A DNA stretch of 64,000 bases from 13-2-20CM-68-14 sp051955535 (GTDB lineage Bacteria > Actinomycetota > Thermoleophilia > Gaiellales > Gaiellaceae). Location: contig JBQCGP010000087.1 of the NCBI GenBank assembly GCA_051955535.1, forward strand, positions 1 through 64,000. The letters are read 5' to 3'. Below are positions 51,711 through 59,508 of this stretch, piece by piece (the stretch's first letter is position 1; each line of letters begins with the position of its first letter). The position numbers and the translations under genes are program-made. The notes under the pieces are model-generated. The model did not search any database, was not told where the DNA came from, and saw only the letters and a list, made by a program, of their open reading frames with translations.

Positions 51711-51779
51711 AGTTGTGCAGGGCACGCCGGCTTCCGAAATCGCGGCGCCGCCTGAGGGCGGAAAGGAGACGGCAGAAAG
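51711..51779 (+). ncRNA. conserved leader element B (GGDEF operon 5' UTR)
   Basis: It contains the stem GGCGT/ACGCC, CCGAAATCGCGGC, a CCGCC...GGCGG pairing, AAGGAG and ACGGCA close before the ATG. The order and several core words match leader A at 48251. Suggests common post-transcriptional control of the subtilase and this operon. Confidence 0.45.
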
Positions 51780-51968
51780 ATGCGGAACCAGCGGAACTTG
51801 CTTATGGCGACCTCTCGGGACAAGGCGGCCCAGGAGGCGCAGGCGTCGAACGCCTGCGGGCACACGACCGCCGGCTGGCGCTACATGCTCGTCCGGCCGT
51901 TCATTCCCGCCGGGCCTGCGTCGGCAGTTGCGATGGCGCCCCTGCTGACTCGGGAGCAAGCTGCGTGA
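51780..51968 (+). CDS. small ORF translationally coupled to the GGDEF/HD-GYP gene
   Basis: A 62-residue ORF beginning MRNQRNLLMATSRDKAAQE with Shine-Dalgarno AAAGGAG about 10 bp upstream of ATG 51780. It has a basic N-terminus and a hydrophobic, Pro/Ala-rich second half without a clear membrane helix. Its TGA overlaps GTG 51965 of the next gene. It may be a leader peptide controlling downstream translation, or a small protein; I do not recognise it. Confidence 0.55.
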   Translation: MRNQRNLLMATSRDKAAQEAQASNACGHTTAGWRYMLVRPFIPAGPASAVAMAPLLTREQAA

Positions 51969-54718
51969 GCGCAATCCCCGGCAGCATCGCTCTGCCGGAG
52001 GTTCCCGGCCCGTTCGAGGAGCATGAGCGGGACGGAAAGCCGCCGATCAAGGCGACGATCTACTTCTTCGTCATCGCAGTCGTCGCCGCGGTGGCGTCGC
52101 TCCCGCTCGTTACCCAGCTGCGGGCCGACACGCCCGGCTGGGCAACGTTCATCGTCCTGGGCTCGATCGCCTCGATCGCACAGCTCTTCGTCGTCCGGAC
52201 GCCACGCAATCAGGCCTACCACACGACCGTCGTCTTCCTGATCCCGGCGGTGATGCTCCTACCGCCGGAGCTCGTGGCCCTCCTTGGGCTGATCCAGCAC
52301 ATCCCCGAGTGGCTCAAGAACCGCAACGCCTGGTACAGCCAGACGTTCAACATCTGCAGCTGGACGCTCTCGCTGCTCGCGACCTGGGCGAGCTTCCATG
52401 CGGTCCTCGGCGCCGACAATCTGATCCCGAACGCGGACCTCAGGCTGGCGCTCGCCGGAATCGCCGCTGCGGCGGTCTTCGTGGCCATCAACCACCTGCT
52501 GCTGGCGCCGATGCTGCACTTCTTCTACAGCCACTCGTTCAGCGAGCTCGGCATCTTCTCGTTCGAGAGCCTTTCTACCGACCTCGTCCTCGCGGCCCTC
52601 GGCGTGGGCGTCGGCGTTTTCTGGGTCCTGAATCCGTGGCTCCTGCCCATCGCAGTCGCGCCACTCCTGCTGATCCACCGCTCGCTCAGCGTGCCGCAGC
52701 TGCAGGAGGAGGCGCGCGTAGACCCCAAGACCGGCCTCTTCAATGCGCGGTACTTCGCCGCCGCGCTCGCCGAGGAGCTCGCGCGCTCGCAGCGGTTCGA
52801 GCGGCCTCTGACGCTGATCATGGCCGACCTCGACCTGCTTCGTGACATCAACAACAACTACGGCCACCTCGCCGGCGACGCGGTTCTGAAGTCGATCGCG
52901 GAGATCTTCCGGGCGCAGCTGCGCCACTACGACGTGCCGGCCCGCTTCGGCGGTGAGGAGTTCGCGATCCTCCTGCCGGAGACTCCGCCCGAGCAGGCCT
53001 TCGAGATCGCCGAGCGGATCCGACGGGAGGTCGCGGACGAGCGGATCGACGTCGACACGTCGAGCGAGCCGATCAGCGCCACGGTCTCGATCGGTGTGGC
53101 CGGTTTCCCGCGCGACGCCGCTGACGCCAACGAGCTGATCCACCAGGCCGACCTCGCCGTTTACCGCGCGAAGCTGCAGGGACGGAACCGCGTCCTCGAC
53201 GCGAGCTCGGAGCCGCTCGTCGTGCCGGAGGCTCGCTCGACACCGCTCGTCGCGGTGCCGGACGAGGGCGAGTACCAGGCGCCCCTGCCGAGCCCGGTCG
53301 ACGCCCATCCGGCGGAGGAGCGTCGCCACCCGCGGCCGCACGCGGTCCACGGACCGACCTTCTTCTCCCTTTCCAAGCGGCTCGCCGCCGTCGTCGGCCT
53401 CGTCGGCCTCGTCGGCACGGCCGCCGGAGTGGGGGCCCTGGTCTTCGGCACGAGCCACGACATCAGCGGGATGGTCGCGATCATCGCCCTCGTGGGCGCG
53501 GGCCAGGCGCTCGCGCTAGAGCTCGATCTCGGCTCGATCTCGGTCAGCGCCGTCGGTGCGCTTGCCGGCGCGGCGCTGTTCGGGCCTCGCGCGGCGCTCG
53601 CGCTGGCGATCACGACCGCTGCTGTCGAGTGGAGCGCGAGGCGCCAGTCACTGCACCACGTCCTCTTCAATATCGGCGCGCTCTCGCTCGCGTCGCTAGC
53701 GGCGGTGGCCGCGTTCTCGTTGCACTCGTTCGATGTGCAGGGCGACCCGGGCCGCATCCTGACGGTCGTGGCAGGCGTCTGCGCGGGTTTCGCGTATTTC
53801 GCGGTCAACATGGGCCTCGTCAGCCTCGCGACCGCCGTGGAGGGACATGAACGATGGTGGCGAGCCTTCCAGGAACGCTTCGCGTGGCTGATTCCTCACT
53901 ACCTCGTCTACGGCTTCATCGCCGGCGTCATCTACCTCGGCTACCAGTCGGCGCACCTCTGGGCGTTCGCGGTCTTCGCCGTGCCGCTCTTCCTGATGCG
54001 CAAGACGCAGGAGGCCTACCTGCGGCACACGCAGAAGAGTGCGCAGAAGCTCCGCCAGGCCGCCGAGACGATCCAGACCCAGAACGTCTCGCTCGAGCAG
54101 GCAAACCGGCTCCTCAGGGAGCGCTCGACCGCGGCGATGGAGTCGCTGTCGGCCACCGTCGACGCGCGGGATGCCTACACGGCGGGCCACTCGCGGCGCG
54201 TGCAACAGCTCGCACTCGCGATCGGACGCGAGCTCGGGCTCTCGCAGGCCGAGCTCGACCTGCTGGGACACGCGGCGCTCTTCCACGACATCGGCAAGCT
54301 CGCGATTCCCGACGCGATCCTCCTGAAGCCGTCCGGACTCAACGAGGGCGAGTGGTCACTGATGCAGAAGCACGCCGAGGAGGGGGCACGCATCATCGAC
54401 CGCCTCGGCTTCCTGAACGATGCCGTCCCCGCGATCCGGCACCACCACGAGCGTTACGACGGCACCGGCTATCCGGACCGCCTGAAGGGCGAGGAGATCC
54501 CGCTCGGAGCACGCATCATCCACGTCGCCGACGCGCTGGACTCGATGCTGACGACACGCATCTACCGGGCCGCCCGGCCGGCCGCCGAGGCCCTGCAGGA
54601 GCTGAGAAGGGCGGCTGGGTCGCAGTTCTGTCCGCGTTGCGTGACTGCCCTCGAGCGGATCCTCCCGGTCGAGGAGCGCCCGGTCGAGCGGGTGGAACCG
54701 CAGGCAGTCGCCCTGTAA
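51965..54718 (+). CDS. membrane GGDEF / HD-GYP fusion (c-di-GMP synthesis and hydrolysis)
   Basis: A 917-residue bifunctional protein. Membrane module 1 (about 29-240, six or so helices) is followed by a GGDEF domain with an intact active site GGEEF (329-333) and an I-site RHYD (320-323). Membrane module 2 lies at about 470-680, followed by a coiled coil (about 690-720). The HD-GYP domain has H774-D775 and a full HHHERYDGTGYP signature (826-837). Both domains look active. Module 2 resembles the sensor of the HD-GYP protein at 15606. GTG 51965 is chosen because it overlaps the small ORF's stop and gives a short cytosolic start. Confidence 0.92.
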   Translation: MSAIPGSIALPEVPGPFEEHERDGKPPIKATIYFFVIAVVAAVASLPLVTQLRADTPGWATFIVLGSIASIAQLFVVRTPRNQAYHTTVVFLIPAVMLLPPELVALLGLIQHIPEWLKNRNAWYSQTFNICSWTLSLLATWASFHAVLGADNLIPNADLRLALAGIAAAAVFVAINHLLLAPMLHFFYSHSFSELGIFSFESLSTDLVLAALGVGVGVFWVLNPWLLPIAVAPLLLIHRSLSVPQLQEEARVDPKTGLFNARYFAAALAEELARSQRFERPLTLIMADLDLLRDINNNYGHLAGDAVLKSIAEIFRAQLRHYDVPARFGGEEFAILLPETPPEQAFEIAERIRREVADERIDVDTSSEPISATVSIGVAGFPRDAADANELIHQADLAVYRAKLQGRNRVLDASSEPLVVPEARSTPLVAVPDEGEYQAPLPSPVDAHPAEERRHPRPHAVHGPTFFSLSKRLAAVVGLVGLVGTAAGVGALVFGTSHDISGMVAIIALVGAGQALALELDLGSISVSAVGALAGAALFGPRAALALAITTAAVEWSARRQSLHHVLFNIGALSLASLAAVAAFSLHSFDVQGDPGRILTVVAGVCAGFAYFAVNMGLVSLATAVEGHERWWRAFQERFAWLIPHYLVYGFIAGVIYLGYQSAHLWAFAVFAVPLFLMRKTQEAYLRHTQKSAQKLRQAAETIQTQNVSLEQANRLLRERSTAAMESLSATVDARDAYTAGHSRRVQQLALAIGRELGLSQAELDLLGHAALFHDIGKLAIPDAILLKPSGLNEGEWSLMQKHAEEGARIIDRLGFLNDAVPAIRHHHERYDGTGYPDRLKGEEIPLGARIIHVADALDSMLTTRIYRAARPAAEALQELRRAAGSQFCPRCVTALERILPVEERPVERVEPQAVAL

Positions 54719-54758
54719 CCGCGCTTCGCTGGCAAAGTTCAGAGACATAAGCGCGTAC

Positions 54759-54786
54759 TTGCGAAGTCGCGCAAATGCTCTATTCT
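54759..54786 (+). promoter_or_regulatory. sigma-70-type promoter for the HNH-repeat gene
   Basis: TTGCGA (54759-54764), 16-bp spacer, TATTCT (54781-54786). The predicted start of transcription lies about 5 bp before ATG 54798, so the mRNA may be leaderless, which is common in actinobacteria. Confidence 0.55.
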
Positions 54787-54797
54787 GACTTGCAGTT

Positions 54798-55481
54798 ATG
54801 CCGCGCAAGCCCGTCTATCGAGCGGTCGCAAACATCGATCGTCAGGCGCTGGCCGAGTTCCAGGCCGGGATCCGCAAGCGCTACACCGACGAGCAGATCC
54901 TCGCCGAGCTCAAGCAATGCGCGGAACGGCTCGGACGCTCTCCGACGATGCGCGAGTTCGCTGCCGACAAGCAGACCACCGTTCACCCGCAGACGGTCAT
55001 CGAGCACTTCGGCAGCTGGAACCGTGCCAAGCGGCAAGCAGGGCTCGTGCCGAGGCGCTTCGCGACGCGCGAGGAGCTGCTCGCTCTCCTGAAGGAGCTC
55101 GGCGAGGAGCTCGGTCGCGTACCGACCGCGCGCGACATCGACGAGCGCCGGGGCAGGTTGCCCTCGAAGTCGCTCTACTGGCACACGTTCGGCTCACTCA
55201 CGAACGCGTTGCGTGAGGCCGGCTTCGACGTCCCGGTGGGGGAGGAACGCCTGGAGCGCGCGCTCGAGCAGGCTGTCGCGCTCTCGAAGGTGCTGGGGAG
55301 GCTGCCGAAGTTCGCGGACTGGACGGCCGCCCGTAAGGAGGACGACTCGCTCCTGACGGAATGGCAGATCTACCGCATGTTCGACGCCAGGCGCGGTGCC
55401 TGGTCGACGTTTCAGTTCCTCGTACGTGAGCGGCTGCTCGAAGGGGGCGTCGAGGTGGCGCCCGACGGGACGCTCAGCTAG
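54798..55481 (+). CDS. protein with homing-endonuclease-associated (HNH_repeat) modules
   Basis: A 227-residue soluble protein made of about three repeats of the kind associated with HNH homing endonucleases: YTDEQILAELKQCAERLGRSP...FGSWNRAKRQAGL, TREELLALLKELGEELGRVP...FGSLTNALREAGF, and a diverged third with LGRLPKFADWTAA. These bind DNA in their nuclease hosts. No nuclease domain is present, so it may be a DNA-binding regulator. It probably has a leaderless promoter. It is convergent with the amidotransferase gene, overlapping by 8 bp. Confidence 0.8.
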   Translation: MPRKPVYRAVANIDRQALAEFQAGIRKRYTDEQILAELKQCAERLGRSPTMREFAADKQTTVHPQTVIEHFGSWNRAKRQAGLVPRRFATREELLALLKELGEELGRVPTARDIDERRGRLPSKSLYWHTFGSLTNALREAGFDVPVGEERLERALEQAVALSKVLGRLPKFADWTAARKEDDSLLTEWQIYRMFDARRGAWSTFQFLVRERLLEGGVEVAPDGTLS

Positions 55482-56268
55482 CGGCTGCTACGAGTGTCGC
55501 GAGCCGCTGGAGGCACCGTGCGGCCTCCTTCGGAGCGCGGACCGGCGGCAGCGGGTTGTCGACGAACTCGCGGTTTGGGTTGAAGCGCTGCCGGTTGACC
55601 TCGCGACCGCGTGAGAGCTCGACCAGCGTTCCCTCGTCGAGCTCGTCCTTTGCCAGCTCGAGGCCGAGGTAGCGCTCGAGCACCTCGAGCGCCAGCTTCG
55701 TCGACGCGAAGAAGACGCCGTCCTCGCCGGCGCCGACCCAGACCGGGCGGCCGACGCCGCGCGCGACCGAGACGGCCTGCTCGCGACGCTCGTCGATCCA
55801 TGCGGTCGCCATCGAGCCGCGTAGCGCCTCGAGGGCCTCGGCATCGCCCTGCGAATGCGCAGCCACCGCGAAGATGGCCTCCGAGTCGACGGTCATTCCC
55901 GGCTCGCTCCGCGCACAGTCGTGGTCGGCGAGCAACTCGTCGTCGTTGTGGATGACGCCGTTGTGGATGCCGACGACGGCGCCGTGGCGGATCGGGTGGT
56001 TGTTGGCCTCGATCGTCGGGTGGCCCTTGGTGTAGTCGCGGACGTGGACGAGAACCTCGGTCGCGCCGGCCGGGACGGTCACGTCCTCGATCAGGGCGCT
56101 AGCGCCGGAGCGCTGCTTGTGCACGGAGACCGCGTCGCCGGGACTTCGGTGCGCGTAGCCCACCGCATCGGCGCCGCGCTCGGCGATTCCCGCCAAAAGA
56201 GCCTGCGCCACGAGCGTGCGGTCGAGCGTGCTCGACTCGGAGAGGCTGAATCCGGCGATCCCGCACAT
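55474..56268 (-). CDS. stand-alone class II glutamine amidotransferase
   Basis: A 264-residue Ntn-type amidotransferase with Cys2 as N-terminal nucleophile (MCGIAGF). HNGVIHNDDELL and VDSEAIFAV are the glutamine-binding regions, as in GlmS or AsnB glutaminase halves. No synthase domain follows, so ammonia must pass to an unknown partner, or the enzyme deamidates a different substrate. The neighbours do not identify a partner. Confidence 0.86.
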   Translation of the reverse strand: MCGIAGFSLSESSTLDRTLVAQALLAGIAERGADAVGYAHRSPGDAVSVHKQRSGASALIEDVTVPAGATEVLVHVRDYTKGHPTIEANNHPIRHGAVVGIHNGVIHNDDELLADHDCARSEPGMTVDSEAIFAVAAHSQGDAEALEALRGSMATAWIDERREQAVSVARGVGRPVWVGAGEDGVFFASTKLALEVLERYLGLELAKDELDEGTLVELSRGREVNRQRFNPNREFVDNPLPPVRAPKEAARCLQRLATLVAAAS

Positions 56269-56368
56269 GTCAGTGAGTGTAGGACCCGGGCTGGATGGTG
56301 GCGCTGTACAGAGGGATGATCTTCCTAGTTCGGATGTGGGGTATCCCCTTCCTCTGACGCGAGGTGAC

Positions 56369-56387
56369 AGTTGTGGTTAGCACAACT
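56369..56387. promoter_or_regulatory. inverted repeat upstream of sigma factor gene
   Basis: Perfect 7-bp arms AGTTGTG and CACAACT with a GTTAG centre, 96 bp before ATG 56483. Shape and spacing fit a dimeric repressor operator or RNA stem. No regulator is nearby. Confidence 0.5.
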
Positions 56388-56482
56388 TTGCGCGTCGGTT
56401 ACAAAAGCCAAACCTCGCTCCCTCGGTCGGGGGGTTGACGCGATTTAAGCCCGTTGCTTCGGAGGCCGATATCCCCGACACG

Positions 56483-57427
56483 ATGGAGCAGCGGCCGCTT
56501 CCAGACCTTCCCGAGCCCGCCGCCGAGCCGAAGCTGGAGCTCGTTCCGGAAACCTCCGACGTCGAGGAGGCGGACGCCGACGACGTTGCCGAGGCCGCGG
56601 CGCCGACCCAGGACCCGCTCAAGCTCTACGTCCGCCAGATCGGGGACGGCCGGCTGCTGACCGCGGCCGAGGAGCGCGAGCTCGCCCGGCGCAAGGACGA
56701 GGGCGACGAGGAGGCGAAGCGCAAGCTGATCGAGCACAACCTGCGCCTCGTCATGTCGATCACCCGCAACTACACGAAGGCGGGCGTGCCGCTCCTCGAC
56801 CTGATCCAGGAGGGCAACCTCGGCCTGATCCGCGCCGTCGAGAAGTTCGACTGGACGATGGGCTACAAGCTCTCGACCTACGCGACCTGGTGGATCAGGC
56901 AGGCGATCACGCGCGCGCTGGCCGACCAGGGCCGGACGATCAGGCTTCCCGTCCACGTCGCCGAGCAGGTCCGCAAGGTAATGCGGGCCCGCCGCGTCCT
57001 CGCACAGAAGCTGAACCGGGAACCGGTGCTCGACGAGATCGCCAAAGAGAGCGGCTTCACGCCGGAGCGCGTCGCCGAGCTGCTCGACCTGGTCGAGGAT
57101 CCGGTCAGCCTCGAGACGCCCGTCGGCGACGGCGAGAGTCTCTACGGCGACCTGATCGAGGACACCAAGCTCGACCGCCCCGACGTCACGACGGCGGACA
57201 ACCTCCGCTCCGTCGAGCTCGCCGATGCCCTCGAGGTTCTGAACCCCCGCATGCGGCTCGTGCTTGCACGTCGGTTCGGGCTCGACGGCGAGACGCCTCA
57301 GACGCTCGAGGAAGTCGGTGCGTCGCTCGGCATCACCCGCGAGCGCGTCCGCCAGCTCGAGTCGCGCGCCCTGCGCGAGCTGCGCATCGTCGCGCCCGGG
57401 TTGCAGCTGTACCTCCGTACCGAATAG
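56483..57427 (+). CDS. sigma-70 family RNA polymerase sigma factor (group 1/2 type)
   Basis: From ATG 56483 the protein has 314 residues. An acidic Pro/Glu-rich N-terminus is followed by region 1.2 (DPLKLYVRQIG), regions 2.1-2.4 (NLRLVMSITRNYTKAGVPLLDLIQEGNLGLIRAVEKFDWTMGYKLSTYATWWIRQAITRA), region 3 and region 4 (QTLEEVGASLGITRERVRQLES). It has no full region 1.1. TTG at 56435 is an alternative start; the extra codons have lower GC at third positions than the gene body. A second sigma of the same class lies at 58326-59384, so this is one of at least two primary-like sigmas. Confidence 0.93.
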   Translation: MEQRPLPDLPEPAAEPKLELVPETSDVEEADADDVAEAAAPTQDPLKLYVRQIGDGRLLTAAEERELARRKDEGDEEAKRKLIEHNLRLVMSITRNYTKAGVPLLDLIQEGNLGLIRAVEKFDWTMGYKLSTYATWWIRQAITRALADQGRTIRLPVHVAEQVRKVMRARRVLAQKLNREPVLDEIAKESGFTPERVAELLDLVEDPVSLETPVGDGESLYGDLIEDTKLDRPDVTTADNLRSVELADALEVLNPRMRLVLARRFGLDGETPQTLEEVGASLGITRERVRQLESRALRELRIVAPGLQLYLRTE

Positions 57428-57428
57428 A

Positions 57429-57527
57429 CCTGTCCACGAACCTGGTCCGCAGCCATGTCCACGGACCTAGTCCGCAGCCATGTCCACGGACCTAGTCCGT
57501 AGCCATGTCCAGGGACCTGGTCCACGG
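57429..57527. repeat. 25-bp tandem repeat, four copies
   Basis: Units at 57429-57452 (diverged, 24 bp), 57453-57477, 57478-57502 and 57503-57527, consensus beginning CCATGTCCACGGACCTAGT. Each contains a near-palindromic GGACCTAGTCC core. They fill the space between the sigma factor stop and the PHP gene start, and could form operators or an array of RNA stems. Confidence 0.85.
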
Positions 57528-57552
57528 CCATGGCTTGAGTAGCCTGGGGAGG

Positions 57553-58266
57553 GTGGAACACCGCTTCGTCGACATTCACTCGCACGTCGTGCCCTCGGGC
57601 GACGACGGCGTTCAGTCATTGGCCGAAGGGTTGGCGCTCGGAAGTGACGCGTTCGAGCACGGAACGCGGGTCCTGTACGCGACCCCGCACGTGGGGCCGC
57701 ACGTTCCGCCGTTCGACGAGGGACGCGAGCGGCGCATCCGCACGGCGTTCCGGGAGCTCCGCGAGCGCCTGCCGCTCGAGCTTCGGCTCGGCTTCGAGCT
57801 GACGCCGATGCCGTCGCTGCTCGACGACGATCCGTGGCGGTTCGTGCTCGAAGGCACCGAACACGTGCTCGTCGAGATTCCGTTCGTCGGCTCGGCCGAC
57901 CTCTTCGTCGAGGTCGGCGAATGGATCGACCGTGCCGGCCTGACGCCGATCGTCGCGCACCCGGAGCGGACGGAAGCCGTGCTGACAGCCCCGGGCCTCG
58001 CGGACGAGCTGGCCGAGCGCGGCTGGCCCCTTCAGGTGAACGCGACGAGCCTGCTCGGATACCACAGCCCGGAGATGGAACGCCAGGGCTGGCGTCTGGT
58101 CGACGACGGCCTGGCGTCCTTCGTCGCCTCGGACGGCCACCGCGCGACCCGTCCGATGCTCGTGGACGGCGCCTACGAGCTCGTACAGGCGCGAGTAGGG
58201 GAGGAGCGGGCCCTACGCCTCTTCGACGGCTCGGCGCTCGGCGTGACGGCTGGGACTGCCCCCTAG
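57553..58266 (+). CDS. PHP-domain tyrosine-protein phosphatase-like protein (CpsB/YwqE type)
   Basis: A 237-residue PHP-fold metallophosphatase. Metal-binding motifs are FVDIHSHVVPSGDDG (HxH), ATPHVG, PIVAHPER and ASDGHR. The family dephosphorylates tyrosine kinases controlling polysaccharide export. No such kinase is in the window. GTG 57553 fits the conserved start; ATG 57505 would place the N-terminus inside the tandem repeat. The last codons and the TAG stop lie within palindromic repeat copy 4. Confidence 0.87.
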   Translation: MEHRFVDIHSHVVPSGDDGVQSLAEGLALGSDAFEHGTRVLYATPHVGPHVPPFDEGRERRIRTAFRELRERLPLELRLGFELTPMPSLLDDDPWRFVLEGTEHVLVEIPFVGSADLFVEVGEWIDRAGLTPIVAHPERTEAVLTAPGLADELAERGWPLQVNATSLLGYHSPEMERQGWRLVDDGLASFVASDGHRATRPMLVDGAYELVQARVGEERALRLFDGSALGVTAGTAP

Positions 58267-58319
58267 GGACAGTCCCAACAACCGTTTGGTGGGACAGTCC
58301 CCATTCGGGGACAGTCCCT
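58252..58319. repeat. palindromic GGGACWGTCCC repeat, copy 4
   Basis: A 68-bp copy with arms GGGACTGCCCCC and GGGACAGTCCC, spacer AACAACCGTTTGGT, then GGGACAGTCCCC and GGGACAGTCCCT. The PHP gene stop lies inside it, and the convergent sigma factor gene ends 6 bp beyond. Closest to copy 1. Confidence 0.85.
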
Positions 58320-58325
58320 CGTCGA

Positions 58326-59384
58326 CTAGAGCGCTACGGCCTCCATCTCTCTGAGCTTCGCCAGGCGCTTGAGCGCTTCGGTCTCGATCTGACGGACGCG
58401 TTCGCGCGTCAGCCCGAGCCGGCGGCCGATGTCCTCGAGCGTCTTCGGCTCTGCATCGTCGAGGCCGTAGCGGAGCATGATCACCTGCCGCTCGCGGTCC
58501 GAGAGCGCCGCCAGCGCCTGCGCGAGCGCCTCACTCCGTAGAGAGCCCTCGACGGTCTCCTCGGGGAGCGGGTCATCGTTCGCGACGAAGTCGCCGAAGA
58601 CGGTGTCCTCCTGCTCGCCGACCGGCTGGTACAGGCTCGTCGACGCGCGCGCAGCGGCCCGCACCTCGTGGGCCTGGGCGATCGGCAGGTTCGCCTCCTC
58701 CGCGATCTCGTCGAGCGTCGGCTCGCGGCCGAGCGCCGTCCAGAGCGTCCGCTCGGCGCGGTTCAACTTCTGCATCAGCTCGACGATGTGGACGGGCATC
58801 CGGATCGTGCGCGCCTTGTCCGCCAGCGCCCGGGCGACGGCCTGTCGAATCCACCACGTGGCGTACGTCGAGAACTTGTAGCCGCGGCGCCAGTCGAACT
58901 TCTCGACCGCGCGGATCAGGCCGAGCGTGCCTTCCTGGATCAGGTCCAGGAACGGCAGTCCCTGGTTGCGATAGTTCTTCGCGATCGAGACGACGAGGCG
59001 CAGGTTCGACTGGATCATCGTCTGCTTCGCATCCATGTCGCCGCGCTCGATCCGCTTCGCGAGCTCGACCTCCTGAGCGGCGTTGAGAAGCGGGTGCCGT
59101 CCGGCCTCGCGCAGGAAGAGCTGCAGCGCGTCCGTCGTCGACTCCTGGGGCGCGACGGGTGGAGGCGGTGGTGGCGGGGCTGCTTCCTTGGGCTCGTCGA
59201 CTACCTCGATGCCGCGCTGGTCGAGATCGCGATAGACGGCGTCTGTCTCGAGCAATCCGAGCTCGAGCGGCTCGAGCACCTCCAAGAGCTCGGCGTGCCG
59301 GATCGACCCAGACTGTTCAGCAGTTTCGAGCAGCTGCTGAAACTCCTGGTTGGCCAAGAGTGAGTCCAACTCAACCGTCGTCAT
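58326..59384 (-). CDS. rpoD: RNA polymerase primary-like sigma factor RpoD
   Basis: A 352-residue sigma-70. The N-terminal 80 residues resemble a region 1.1-like helix bundle (VELDSLLANQEFQQLLETAEQ) followed by a Pro run (PPPPPPP). Regions 1.2-2.4 (ALQLFLREAGRHPLL; NLRLVVSIAKNYRNQGLPFLDLIQEGTLGLIRAVEKFDWRRGYKFSTYATWWIRQAVARA), 3 and 4 (KTLEDIGRRLGLTRERVRQIETEALKRL) are complete. It is more canonical than the sigma at 56483 and is the better candidate for the housekeeping sigma. Its C-terminus lies against repeat copy 4. Confidence 0.93.
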   Translation of the reverse strand: MTTVELDSLLANQEFQQLLETAEQSGSIRHAELLEVLEPLELGLLETDAVYRDLDQRGIEVVDEPKEAAPPPPPPPVAPQESTTDALQLFLREAGRHPLLNAAQEVELAKRIERGDMDAKQTMIQSNLRLVVSIAKNYRNQGLPFLDLIQEGTLGLIRAVEKFDWRRGYKFSTYATWWIRQAVARALADKARTIRMPVHIVELMQKLNRAERTLWTALGREPTLDEIAEEANLPIAQAHEVRAAARASTSLYQPVGEQEDTVFGDFVANDDPLPEETVEGSLRSEALAQALAALSDRERQVIMLRYGLDDAEPKTLEDIGRRLGLTRERVRQIETEALKRLAKLREMEAVAL

Positions 59385-59508
59385 ACCCGACTCCCGATCG
59401 TTCCACGAGAGCGACTCCGTGAAACCCCAAACGAAGCCCTTTCGGGCCTCTGCACGGTAACGGGGATTATGTCAAGTCCGAGGTTTTGCAACCGAACGGG
59501 CCTCCTCC

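Noticed and set aside
57429..57527. CRISPR array
   Set aside because: The four 25-bp units are contiguous with no unique spacers, and no cas gene is near.
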